Virus record (IMG/VR): IMGVR_UViG_3300032288_000280
Span: 1-25,373 of that record
Direction: 5' to 3' (one strand)
DNA length: 25,373 bases
DNA from: a virus
Below the pieces are notes generated by a model, which had not been told where the DNA came from, did not search any database, and saw nothing but the letters and a program-made list of their open reading frames with translations. The translations under genes were made by a program, and so were the position numbers. Below are positions 1 to 6,863 of this stretch, in pieces (position 1 is the first letter of the stretch; each line of letters starts with the position of its first letter).

Positions 1-684
1 ATTGATTTGTGGAGCGGCAGGCGCTGGCATGCGCTGATCTTCTTCTGGCTGCTGCGCCAGCTTGGCGAGCTGAAGCAGGCCGCTAGCAATGCCGGCAGCA
101 CCCTTCGACATATCGGCACGCTGCGCCATGTCGATCCTCTGTTGCGCCGCCTGTTCTGTTGTCAAAGGTGTAGGAGCATCGACAAGGCTTGGCGCGATCG
201 TGTTACCAAGCCATCGAGCTGCCGTGCCAAGGTCTGCCGAATAGACAGGAGCCGCAGGCGTTGCTGCGGCAGCTGTTGTCTGCACTGGCGGAAGATCAGC
301 GACCTGAACCGGGTTCTTCACGCCGACGAACTCTTGAAACCACGTCGGCGTTCTATTCAGAGATGCGCTTGTCTTGTCTGGACCCCAAGCGCGAGGAGCG
401 CCAATATCGGCATGCACGCTCTGGCTGTCGGGGTAGTAGCCGAAACCCGTTGCACCGCTCTCGCGCAGATACTGAAGCACAGCGCGCTGCTGATCTTCTG
501 GCAGATTGCGAACGCTGAAATCGAACGCATTGCCGTGTATATGCTGCGAGCCTTTAGCCCCGCCGACAGCAGCATTGCGCGCCGGGTCGCGGAAGCCAGA
601 AGTCAGCTGAACTTGCGGGAACCGCTCACGCAGCCCCGTCACCATCGCAGCAACACGCGGGTCAAGTCTGCTCACATCGACCAT
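1..684 (-). CDS. M15-type zinc peptidase, N-terminal part of a virion or lysis protein (3' truncated)
   Basis: The reading frame opens at ATG 684 and stays open for 228 codons to the window edge, so the C-terminus is missing. Residues about 7-95 look like a D-Ala-D-Ala carboxypeptidase/endolysin domain of the M15 family. SGFRDPARN (29-37) is followed by SQHIHGNAFD (46-55), which matches the SxHxxGxAxD zinc-binding signature (H48, D55), and then by VHADIG, where H91 is the likely third zinc ligand. From about residue 120 the chain becomes Ala/Pro/Gln-rich and then helical. Such enzymes cut peptidoglycan cross-links. Because it is the last gene of the internal-virion block rather than of the lysis cassette, I infer an ejection-associated peptidase that is the N-terminal domain of a larger protein. 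The ATG overlaps the stop of the upstream gene (TGATG), indicating coupling. A soluble second endolysin is the alternative. Confidence 0.82.
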   Translation of the reverse strand, partial: MVDVSRLDPRVAAMVTGLRERFPQVQLTSGFRDPARNAAVGGAKGSQHIHGNAFDFSVRNLPEDQQRAVLQYLRESGATGFGYYPDSQSVHADIGAPRAWGPDKTSASLNRTPTWFQEFVGVKNPVQVADLPPVQTTAAAATPAAPVYSADLGTAARWLGNTIAPSLVDAPTPLTTEQAAQQRIDMAQRADMSKGAAGIASGLLQLAKLAQQPEEDQRMPAPAAPQIN

Positions 685-1370
685 CAAATCACCTCATGCC
701 ACTGCTGGCGAATTGCGTCACCGATCAGACCGAGACGCCGCTTCACTTCAGCCTTGCGCTCTTCCGGTAGGTTGTCGATCCGTACCTTATTCTCGTCTAA
801 ATACGCTGTGCAGTCCCAACAGTCACGCCCCGTCTTCTCGCCTTCGTTATAACCGGGCGGAAAGTCTGCGCGCATCTCGTCGAGATAGTCATAGACTTGT
901 TCTGTCGTCCAGTTCTCGATCGGATGAACGAGCTGGATGCCGTCGACGATGTCGCCGTTACGAAACTGTGACTTGCGCTTATCTTCCAAGCGCGTGCCGC
1001 GAATGATCCGCTCGACGCCCATCTCGACCATTGCATTGTGCAATGGGAACCAAATGTTCGCCGCGCAGCACGACAGATAAGGCTGTATCAGCGGGCCATC
1101 GTTTTCTGTGATCGATTTTCCTGCCGTCGTGCTGTTGACCGGAACAACGTCAGCCGGCCACCCGAACTCCGCAATCTGCTGCGGCTGGTTCGACTTGATC
1201 TCGATGAAATTCGGCAGGCGCTCTTTCCACATCCGCATGTAGTCCTGCATCTCTGGATAGGCCGCACCAGAGTTGAGCCACGCCACAGGCAGCGTCTCCC
1301 AATGGTCACGGAAAAGGTAAAGACAAGCGAGGCTGTCTTTACCGCCAGAGAATTGAAGGACCGTCCGCAT
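684..1370 (-). CDS. PP-loop ATPase of the PAPS/APS reductase family (CysH/DndC-like)
   Basis: This is a 228-aa adenine-nucleotide alpha-hydrolase. SGGKDS at residues 8-13 is the PP-loop that binds the pyrophosphate of ATP or (P)APS, and RGTR (124-127) resembles the conserved arginine segment of the family. A cysteine pair at 101-102 and a CxxC at 184-187 match the spacing of the [4Fe-4S] signature (CC-x~80-CxxC) of bacterial APS reductases and DndC. The C-terminal catalytic ECGLH cysteine of true reductases is absent, since there is no cysteine after 187. Canonical sulphonucleotide reduction is therefore doubtful. Nucleotide-dependent sulphur chemistry or another adenylation role is more likely. 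The gene sits between an internal-virion gene and the peptidase gene, with TAATG and TGATG overlaps on both sides, so it is made late with structural proteins. The exact substrate is unknown. Confidence 0.85.
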   Translation of the reverse strand: MRTVLQFSGGKDSLACLYLFRDHWETLPVAWLNSGAAYPEMQDYMRMWKERLPNFIEIKSNQPQQIAEFGWPADVVPVNSTTAGKSITENDGPLIQPYLSCCAANIWFPLHNAMVEMGVERIIRGTRLEDKRKSQFRNGDIVDGIQLVHPIENWTTEQVYDYLDEMRADFPPGYNEGEKTGRDCWDCTAYLDENKVRIDNLPEERKAEVKRRLGLIGDAIRQQWHEVI

Positions 1371-2272
1371 TAGAAGATCGTTGCAAGAGAAGCGCCGATC
1401 GACGCGACAGTTCCGGCAGCACCAAGTCCCGTCATAAGGCTGTTACCACTCTGACGCGGAGCCGTGCTTGTCGTTGTCGATGTGCCGCCGTAAGGAGTTG
1501 CCGACGTTGCACCGAGACGGAGATTGAGCATCTCGATCGGATAGTTGCGCTGCTCAAGATAGCGATTGTATGCGTCATCAAGTTGCGCCTGCTGCATCGC
1601 CTGACGCTGCATGCCGATCTGTTCCAGCAGCGATGCGTCTTGAATACGAGCCGCCTGCTGCTGTTGAGCGAGAGAGCCGAGCTGGTTGGCAGCGCCCATG
1701 CGGAGCTGTGCTGCCTGCGCCGCACGCGCCTGATCTGCACCGAATTGCGAAGCCGCCTGATTGAACGCATCCGCCCGCAAACGAGCAGAGAGATCACCGA
1801 TACCAGTTGCCGCCTCAGACGCTGCAACGCCTTCCGCGATCCCCTGACGAGAGCCGCCGAACGCGCCGGCAGCACGCGCCTGATCTCCGATCCGGTTCGT
1901 GGACATACGCAGAGAACGGTTCGCAGCGTCGATCGCTCGATCCTCAATGTTCTGCGTGAACGGGTTCATATACCCTTGCAGATTGGCATTGAGAAAGCTC
2001 GTCGGCTGATAGCCAGCGACATCAGACGTGACGCCAGTTGCTCGCGCATAAAGCGGGTCAGTCATGCCGACACCGCCACGCATATAATCGAATGCCTGCT
2101 CCTGTTCTGGAGCGAAGCCCGCGATCGTCTGACCGCCGTAAGCTTCATAAGGACGTTTCGAGATCGTGTCAGCGATAGAAAGGTTTTCTTTCGTAATACC
2201 CTCAAGCCACGCCGGAAGCTCCGTCTTCTGGATCGTCGTGGTCGTCGCTGGTGCTTTGCTTCCGCCGCCCAT
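1370..2272 (-). CDS. Ala/Gln-rich internal virion (ejection) protein candidate
   Basis: The protein has 300 aa. It opens with MGGGSKAPATTTT and an Ile-Gln-Lys linker, a start style common among internal or DNA-ejection proteins of podophages. The middle (about residues 95-245) is strongly helical and rich in Ala, Gln and Arg (AARIQDASLLEQIGMQRQ), suggesting a long coiled coil. The C-terminus (about 275-300) is hydrophobic and Gly/Ala-rich and ends SIGASLATIF, so it could insert into a membrane. There is no enzyme motif. It lies downstream of the gp10-like tail protein and a GNAT-like virion protein, as expected for the ejection block. The start ATG lies one nucleotide after the previous stop and its stop overlaps the next start (TAATG). 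The family is recognised only by style and position. Confidence 0.6.
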   Translation of the reverse strand: MGGGSKAPATTTTIQKTELPAWLEGITKENLSIADTISKRPYEAYGGQTIAGFAPEQEQAFDYMRGGVGMTDPLYARATGVTSDVAGYQPTSFLNANLQGYMNPFTQNIEDRAIDAANRSLRMSTNRIGDQARAAGAFGGSRQGIAEGVAASEAATGIGDLSARLRADAFNQAASQFGADQARAAQAAQLRMGAANQLGSLAQQQQAARIQDASLLEQIGMQRQAMQQAQLDDAYNRYLEQRNYPIEMLNLRLGATSATPYGGTSTTTSTAPRQSGNSLMTGLGAAGTVASIGASLATIF

Positions 2273-2273
2273 G

Positions 2274-2609
2274 TCAGTTCCCCTTCGGGTGATATTCCAT
2301 CAAGATGGACTTCCTCTTCCAGCCTTGCTGCTTGAAGATGTCCTCAAAACCGGGACGGACAAACGCCCGACCGAAATCTGCTCCTTGTGCTATCGCCCAT
2401 TCCCTAACTTCAGGGAAAAGACTAAGCACCGCATCCATGTCGCCCGCAGACATAAAGAACTCGACATACTTCTTCTGCGGAGCTTCGACGATCGAGGTCA
2501 CAATGATTGCTCGATCGTTTGTGAACGCCTGCATCTCGCCTCGTTTGAGGCATCCGATCACGTCGTCCAAGCTATGCGTATCGCTCCCGACCTTGAGAGC
2601 CTTACGCAT
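2274..2609 (-). CDS. Small GNAT-like internal virion protein
   Basis: The protein has 111 aa from ATG 2609, which comes one base after the upstream stop (TAAGATG). An in-frame TTG at 2639 would add ten residues but overlaps the upstream gene, so I prefer the ATG. The pattern is an N-terminal helical segment, then beta strands (AIIVTSIVEAP, KKYVEFFMSAG), then DMDAVLSLFPEVREWAIAQG and a C-terminal FEDIFKQQGWKRKSILMEY. This layout resembles the degenerate GNAT-fold proteins found near internal-virion genes of T7-like and P22-like phages (T7 gp13 type). No acetyl-CoA-binding loop is obvious, so a structural or assembly role is more likely than acetylation. There is no clear Shine-Dalgarno, so translation is probably coupled to the gene before it. 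Confidence 0.7.
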   Translation of the reverse strand: MRKALKVGSDTHSLDDVIGCLKRGEMQAFTNDRAIIVTSIVEAPQKKYVEFFMSAGDMDAVLSLFPEVREWAIAQGADFGRAFVRPGFEDIFKQQGWKRKSILMEYHPKGN

Positions 2610-2610
2610 C

Positions 2611-2859
2611 TTAGTAAGGAGGCGCGCCTTGCTGTCCAAGAGGAACCGCCGAAGTTGTTAGGTTGCCTGCGTTATCTACCTCAACCTTATAGACGCTTCC
2701 GTCAGGAGATTGAAGTAGCACCGACGAGACCGCCACGTCCTTGATGACCGCCGACGCGATGGTCCTGTTCAGATTGTTCAGCGTGCGCGCGAAATAAGAC
2801 GCATCGTACCGATCTGGCGGGATCGGCAGGACTACGCTAGGCGCAGGGTAGGTCGTCAT
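2611..2859 (-). CDS. Small conserved virion-associated protein, function unknown
   Basis: The protein has 82 aa. The N-terminus contains a Pro-rich lead-in (YPAPSVVLPIPP) and then RYDASYFARTLNNLNRTI, a pattern seen in short proteins that follow gp10-like tail genes in podophages. The second half is beta-rich (SVLLQSPDGSVYKVEVDNAG) and ends in a flexible Gly/Pro tail. The start overlaps the gp10-like stop as ATGA (2859-2856) and the stop precedes the next ATG by one base, so it is translated as part of one chain of coupled genes. No catalytic motif is visible. A small tail or internal-virion component is inferred from position only. Confidence 0.7.
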   Translation of the reverse strand: MTTYPAPSVVLPIPPDRYDASYFARTLNNLNRTIASAVIKDVAVSSVLLQSPDGSVYKVEVDNAGNLTTSAVPLGQQGAPPY

Positions 2860-4814
2860 CGACGGCTCCCCTGCGGCGTGAGGTCAAGCCGCATTTCACC
2901 GATCGACCACGGCGCATCCTGTGTCGCCTCGATCTTGACCCTGAACTCTCGACCTGTGGCGCGCGTGTCTGTGTAGCCGTTGGAGCGAGGATTGAACGGC
3001 CCCACGGTCGTCTCTGCCCCTTCAGGCGTGAATGACGTGTAGAACGTCAGCGCCGTTGAGGAGTAGCCGTAGCCGCTGTCTGTCAAAGCCTGCCGGATGA
3101 ACGTCAGCCCATTACCTTGTTGAAGGTTAAGCGATCCGCTCTCGGCGTACCGCTCACCGACCAGCGACGTGCCGGCGGCATCCCATCCGTCTTCTTGGTA
3201 GTAGACGTTGTTCTCGGCGTCTGCCGTGATCGGGAACGGGAACACGCCTGCGCCTTCAGCTGCCGTGCGCGTCATCTCTCCGATCGACCACCAGCCTTCG
3301 GCGTAGTTGTAGATCACATAACGATCAGGGGCGATGCTGCCGATCGTCGGATACCAGAACCAGACCTCATTGAAGAGGCCATTGTCGGAGCCGTGCGTAT
3401 AAAGGCGGCTCGCGTTAGGGTCCAAGTTGTCGAACACATATGCACCGACTTCGCACGGCAACGGCTTCACATAGCCGCCGTCGTAAATCCACCAGCCCTC
3501 GCGCCCGATCCAGATGCAGCGTCCGGCAAACGTAGCAAACGAACGCGGAGCCATCAGCCCGCAGCCGTAGCCGATCCGCTCGATGCCGTAGATATACGGA
3601 AGGCCGATAAAGCGCATTAGCCACGCTTCGTCTTCCGTCCAGATCAGCGTGCCTTCACGCACAGCTGTCGCCATCACAATGCGGCTCGACGTTTCGAGAT
3701 CGAGGTATCCAGCCGTGTTCGTCGGGTCTGCGAAATCCCAATCCGTGTAGTCTTCTCGACTTGACCAAGCCACGCGGCGAGAGTTTCCACCGCATCCGAA
3801 TAAGACGGCATGACGCTCCTGCGTCACGACCACTCCACGATTGTTCGTCGGGATGCCTTCTTCAGAAATCGTTCCGCCTGTGCCAGTAGCGTTTGTTCCG
3901 CTGTCAGCAAAAGTGAATGTTGTGTCTGACGGGACGCTGGCAATCGTCCACGTTCCATTGAACGTGCTTTCGCTATTCCCGACGATCACGACTTCATTGC
4001 CAGTGGTATATCCGTGATGGAATGTCGTCGTCACCGTGACAATGTTCGACACACGCGATGCCGTCAAAATAACCGCATCGCCCGCTTCGTTTGCTACCGT
4101 TTCGCCGTGGCTCCAATGCAGCAATCGACCGTCGCTCGATGCGACGGCGAGGAGGTCTTCGCCCCAATTATCAAACGTCCAAGTGAAGCTAGGCACATAA
4201 AATTGAGAAATAGGACGCCGATCGGCAGCAACCAGAAGACACACACCGCCGCTAGACGAGGCATTCGCTGCCGTCTGCGCGTAGGTGAAAGTCGTCGAGG
4301 TAGGAACCGAAGCCACAGTGAAGTTTCCGTTGAACGAGCTGTTCGTCACGTTTTCAACTGTGATCTGTAGGCCGACGATGTATTGATGCGCCTCTGCCGT
4401 CGTGATCGTCACGACGTTAGAAGATCGGACTGCGCTTGTGATGTCATACGCAGCCACGTCGAGGCCATACAGCAGCTCGCCGTAGTCTCCTGCACCAAAC
4501 GCACCATAGATGCCGTTGCCGGCCCCAAGGAACGTCGCAGGCGTGATGTTCCGGTAGTTAGAGCCGTCTAGGATGTACAAATGCTCTTCGCATCCGACAG
4601 CACAATACGGAGCGTTGACGTTGTCAGTCCACGACATCATTGCGCGAGCTGTAGATAGGAGAGGCGTGCTTGAAATGCGCGACCACCCGCCGACTGGCTG
4701 CAACTTGCCTGCTTGCCAGCGGATCAGATTAGCGTCCCAAAAACGTCCTTTAGCCTGCAACGGGGTTGCGGGTTTCACGACACCGGGAGGAAGTTGGATC
4801 GGCGCTAGGGGCAT
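2856..4814 (-). CDS. P22 gp10-like tail / packaged-DNA stabilisation protein with two inserted beta modules
   Basis: The protein has 652 aa. The body has repeated Trp/Gly-rich blades (RRVAWSSREDYTDWDF, LIWTEDEAWLM, CIWIGREGWWIYDG, VWFWYPTIGS) typical of the beta-propeller tail-hub or stabilisation proteins that plug the portal in podophages. N-terminal residues LPPGVVKPATPLQAKGRFWD are typical of this family. Two homologous inserts, residues about 126-190 and 249-314, share the pattern SN(V/I)VT(I/V)TT...HxY..G..V.(V/I)...(S/T)FNG.(F/W)T(V/I)ASVPS.TTFT and lie on either side of the 'DNWGEDLLAVASSDG' blade. They probably form small Ig-like decorations. The start overlaps the endolysin stop (TGATG) and the end overlaps the next start (ATGA). 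Confidence 0.85.
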   Translation of the reverse strand: MPLAPIQLPPGVVKPATPLQAKGRFWDANLIRWQAGKLQPVGGWSRISSTPLLSTARAMMSWTDNVNAPYCAVGCEEHLYILDGSNYRNITPATFLGAGNGIYGAFGAGDYGELLYGLDVAAYDITSAVRSSNVVTITTAEAHQYIVGLQITVENVTNSSFNGNFTVASVPTSTTFTYAQTAANASSSGGVCLLVAADRRPISQFYVPSFTWTFDNWGEDLLAVASSDGRLLHWSHGETVANEAGDAVILTASRVSNIVTVTTTFHHGYTTGNEVVIVGNSESTFNGTWTIASVPSDTTFTFADSGTNATGTGGTISEEGIPTNNRGVVVTQERHAVLFGCGGNSRRVAWSSREDYTDWDFADPTNTAGYLDLETSSRIVMATAVREGTLIWTEDEAWLMRFIGLPYIYGIERIGYGCGLMAPRSFATFAGRCIWIGREGWWIYDGGYVKPLPCEVGAYVFDNLDPNASRLYTHGSDNGLFNEVWFWYPTIGSIAPDRYVIYNYAEGWWSIGEMTRTAAEGAGVFPFPITADAENNVYYQEDGWDAAGTSLVGERYAESGSLNLQQGNGLTFIRQALTDSGYGYSSTALTFYTSFTPEGAETTVGPFNPRSNGYTDTRATGREFRVKIEATQDAPWSIGEMRLDLTPQGSRR

Positions 4815-5350
4815 CAGGCAACCTCTGTTCTCGACATCACCGATGCGTAATGTTCTACGTCATTAACGCGCCGCGTCCAACCCCTGCCGAACGTGTTGAA
4901 CGTGCCTAGCCCTTGCAGGAAGTCCATCCGCGCATCCGTATAGGCTTGAATGAACGCTTCGTCGCCCTTTAGGTCGCAGTAGTCCTTTATCTTCGCCAGA
5001 GTTTTCGGCCCCATCGCACCGTCTTGCGTTGCGCCTGCAATCTTCTGCGCGTAACGAACGGCGCGAGCAGGGCCAGAGTTCACCGCGAAGTCGTAGATCA
5101 CGAAGTCCACACCGGACGGAAGCTCGTCGCCGCCGACCCTGTTCCAGTACCGATCGCGGTAAAGCGGCTTCACCTTTTCTGGCGTCAACGCACGCATGTC
5201 GGCCTCACTGGCCTGCCGACCCGTGTAGTCCTCCCACACGCGCTTCGTCACGCCGAGGTTCGTCATTCCGCCGGGATCGCGCGGATGATCTGCCCATCCG
5301 CCTTCGTGCTTCAGCGTCTCAATAAAGGCTCGATCGAAGTTCTCTTTCAC
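4814..5350 (-). CDS. Endolysin, GH108 N-acetylmuramidase with C-terminal peptidoglycan-binding domain
   Basis: The protein has 178 aa, the usual size for this family. The N-terminal catalytic domain has LKHEGGWADHPRDPGGMTNLGVT (residues about 13-35), where E16 of the EGG motif is the expected catalytic acid of glycoside hydrolase family 108. It cuts the glycan strands of peptidoglycan. VDFVIYDFAVNSGPARAVRYAQ (81-102) followed by GDEAFIQAYTDARMDFLQGL matches the adjoining PG_binding_3 region. There is no signal peptide, so release needs the adjacent holin, whose stop region overlaps this gene's start by four bases (ATGA). It ends in a TGATG overlap with the gp10-like gene, so lysis and tail genes share one transcript. 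Confidence 0.93.
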   Translation of the reverse strand: MKENFDRAFIETLKHEGGWADHPRDPGGMTNLGVTKRVWEDYTGRQASEADMRALTPEKVKPLYRDRYWNRVGGDELPSGVDFVIYDFAVNSGPARAVRYAQKIAGATQDGAMGPKTLAKIKDYCDLKGDEAFIQAYTDARMDFLQGLGTFNTFGRGWTRRVNDVEHYASVMSRTEVA

Positions 5351-5736
5351 CGCGCTACGCCTTTAACCTTCTCAAACGTGCGAAGACCGCCGAGGCCTAG
5401 CATGCCGAGCGTCAGGCCCATGAGTGCTTCGACGTTAAAAGACGGAAGCGGAATGGGATTTCCTGCCATCGTCGAAATCCATGTGACGAGCGGGCCGAAA
5501 ACGTAAATAAACGCAAAAGCGAATGTACAAGTCCAACCTAAAGCGGGACGCCATCCAGAAACAAATATCGACGAGTGCTTTGCCTCTTCGATGTTGATGT
5601 CGGTCTGGCCCTTGTCCCAAGCCTGAAGATCACGGCGAAGAGCCTCTTCGGCTTTTATCTTCTCCTGCGGGTCAGGGATGAACTTGTCGATGACCTTCAG
5701 GCCAGCGGCGACAGCGTCTCCGATACCGAACGTCAT
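5347..5736 (-). CDS. Holin, 3TM type related to gene-transfer-agent release holins
   Basis: The protein has 129 aa. A soluble, charged N-terminal half (DKFIPDPQEKIKAEEALRRDLQAW) is followed by SSIFVSGWRPALGWTCTF, which matches the conserved S-WRP-GW signature of the GTA_holin_3TM family. After this come hydrophobic segments (FAFAFIYVFGPLVTWIS and MGLTLGMLGLGGL). It would form inner-membrane lesions that let the muramidase reach the cell wall. It overlaps both neighbours by ATGA junctions (5736-5733 and 5350-5347), placing it in a three-gene lysis cassette with the coiled-coil membrane protein and the endolysin. The number of membrane passes that can be read directly is two to three. Confidence 0.88.
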   Translation of the reverse strand: MTFGIGDAVAAGLKVIDKFIPDPQEKIKAEEALRRDLQAWDKGQTDINIEEAKHSSIFVSGWRPALGWTCTFAFAFIYVFGPLVTWISTMAGNPIPLPSFNVEALMGLTLGMLGLGGLRTFEKVKGVAR

Positions 5737-5966
5737 TTGTCCACCTTCCCGTCGAGCTTGTCGAAAATCTTTATCAGCATGTCTTCAACGCGCCGCATGG
5801 CATCGACGAAGTCGTCCTTGCGAACGTAATGCACTGGAAGGTTGCGCTCGAGCGTGCGGATGTCGTCACGCAGGGCTGCAACCGCATCCCATAGTTGACG
5901 AGCGAACCAGCCTAGAGCGGCAAGGACCGTTCCAATGGCGAAGTTGAGGACGTGCTGCAAGTCCAT
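5733..5966 (-). CDS. Small membrane-anchored coiled-coil protein of the lysis cassette
   Basis: The protein has 77 aa. One N-terminal hydrophobic helix (NFAIGTVLAALGWFARQLW, about residues 8-26) is followed by a heptad-like helix (VAALRDDIRTLERNL) and a second charged helix (DFVDAMRRVEDMLIKIFDKL). This is the build of an inner-membrane spanin-like or holin-partner protein, but no lipobox partner gene was found next to it and no defining family motif is present. A GGAG Shine-Dalgarno lies eight bases before ATG 5966. Its stop overlaps the holin start (ATGA), so it is probably co-made with the holin and affects lysis or its timing. Its function is inferred from position and topology only. Confidence 0.72.
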   Translation of the reverse strand: MDLQHVLNFAIGTVLAALGWFARQLWDAVAALRDDIRTLERNLPVHYVRKDDFVDAMRRVEDMLIKIFDKLDGKVDK

Positions 5967-5981
5967 CGCCGCAACTCCGTG

Positions 5982-6158
5982 TTACTTATGCGGGTCTTCG
6001 CCAAACGGCGGATGCGGCAGCTGCGGGTGGTTCCAATCCTTGATGTAGTCACCAAGACCATCGCTGTCGTTTTGGAGCATGATCTTGCCGCCAAACGGAA
6101 AGAAGTCAGCTTCTGTAAGCTGCTGGTAGTAGTCGCGGATTTGTTCATACAACGTCAT
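5982..6158 (-). CDS. 58-aa small protein, function unknown
   Basis: The ATG at 6158 overlaps the stop of the upstream C1q-like gene as TAATG, and the frame closes with TAA at 5982-5984. The peptide starts MTLYEQIRDYYQQLTEADFF, then has FGGKIMLQNDSDGLGDYIKDW and a Pro/His-rich tail (NHPQLPHPPFGEDPHK). It fills the only gap between the fibre cluster and the lysis cassette. The tight coupled start, the absence of a better frame and a composition like that of a folded protein support it as real. Similar short proteins occur near phage lysis genes, but I cannot name a family. A competing frame at 6148-5912 has a Ser/Arg/Thr-rich, shadow-like composition and overlaps the next gene. Confidence 0.7.
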   Translation of the reverse strand: MTLYEQIRDYYQQLTEADFFPFGGKIMLQNDSDGLGDYIKDWNHPQLPHPPFGEDPHK

Positions 6159-6679
6159 TACACGGCCCTCACTAGAGATGCTTGGAAGTATGTGACGGCT
6201 AATCCAGAAGTGATAGTAATTGTTCCACTTCCACCTATAAAAGCATAAAGCTCTATGTAGTCGGTCGAACCGTTAAAATAAATCAATGCAGAAGCAGTAG
6301 AAAGCAAATTACTTACTCCTGAGCTATCTCTTATGACGGACCCGGCTTTAAATGCCGATCCATTCTTGTAGATGCTACAAAAAATTACAGTGGTGTTTAC
6401 TGACCCGCCGCCACTTACGGCACCATTAACTTGATAATAACCCGCAACCGTAGGAGTGAACCTATAGTTCGTTGTTGGGTCGAAATTGCTGTTTGTGTCA
6501 AACTCTTCTGTATTAATTTGAACTTTCGTTTCTGTTGCTACAGTTATCGTTTGTGATCCATTACGATAAGCACTAAACGCCGGACCAGTGCCAGCCACAC
6601 CAGACGCAACTTTAGGCTGCGACACAGTTCCATTCTGGATCGCATCAATGCCAGTTGTGCCGTCGATTACAACCGTCAT
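6158..6679 (-). CDS. C1q/TNF-like fibre or receptor-binding protein (copy A)
   Basis: The protein has 173 aa. The N-terminus (VVIDGTTGIDAIQNGTVSQPKV) is a short attachment module widely seen in phage fibre proteins. From about residue 31 it has a C1q-like jelly-roll: GPAFSAYRNGSQTI, RFTPTVAGYYQVNGAV, IYKNGSAF, ALIYFNGSTDYIELYAFI, ending in a short LVRAV tail. C1q-like folds form trimers and bind surface ligands, so a receptor-binding role at the tail tip is inferred. It is a paralogue of the product of 7939-8496. Base composition is clearly lower in GC than that of the portal gene. The start ATG overlaps the preceding stop (ATGA at 6679-6676). Confidence 0.8.
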   Translation of the reverse strand: MTVVIDGTTGIDAIQNGTVSQPKVASGVAGTGPAFSAYRNGSQTITVATETKVQINTEEFDTNSNFDPTTNYRFTPTVAGYYQVNGAVSGGGSVNTTVIFCSIYKNGSAFKAGSVIRDSSGVSNLLSTASALIYFNGSTDYIELYAFIGGSGTITITSGLAVTYFQASLVRAV

Positions 6680-6861
6680 GCCTGATCTCCTTCAGCTGGC
6701 TGAATGACGAGCTTGCCTTCAGCGACAAGCGTCATGATGTTCGCGTAGTCCGTGTTCGCGGGGTCGAGCGGGACGAACGAGGTCACGTTGTTGATGTCAA
6801 CTCGGATACCAGTCACCTCATCAGAGATGCTATCTTTTGTGTATTGCGCGTTGCTATACAT
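6676..6861 (-). CDS. Small fibre-cluster protein, function unknown
   Basis: The protein has 61 aa. The start is placed at ATG 6861, two bases after the stop of the fibre gene and downstream of a GGAG-like site within that gene. Upstream in-frame codons would only extend into the fibre coding end. The sequence MYSNAQYTKDSISDEVTGIRVDINNVTSFVPLDPANTDYANIMTLVAEGKLVIQP is typical of short phage proteins in which residues like VPLDPANTDYANIM describe a common tail-fibre accessory pattern. A chaperone or small tip component is possible. It ends in an ATGA overlap with the C1q-like gene, suggesting that the two proteins work as a pair. Confidence 0.72.
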   Translation of the reverse strand: MYSNAQYTKDSISDEVTGIRVDINNVTSFVPLDPANTDYANIMTLVAEGKLVIQPAEGDQA

Positions 6862-6863
6862 GA

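Noticed and set aside
5912-6148. A 78-codon minus-strand frame in the small-gene region
   Set aside because: It overlaps both the better supported 58-aa gene at 5982-6158 and the start of the membrane protein gene, and its Ser/Arg/Thr composition resembles a shadow.
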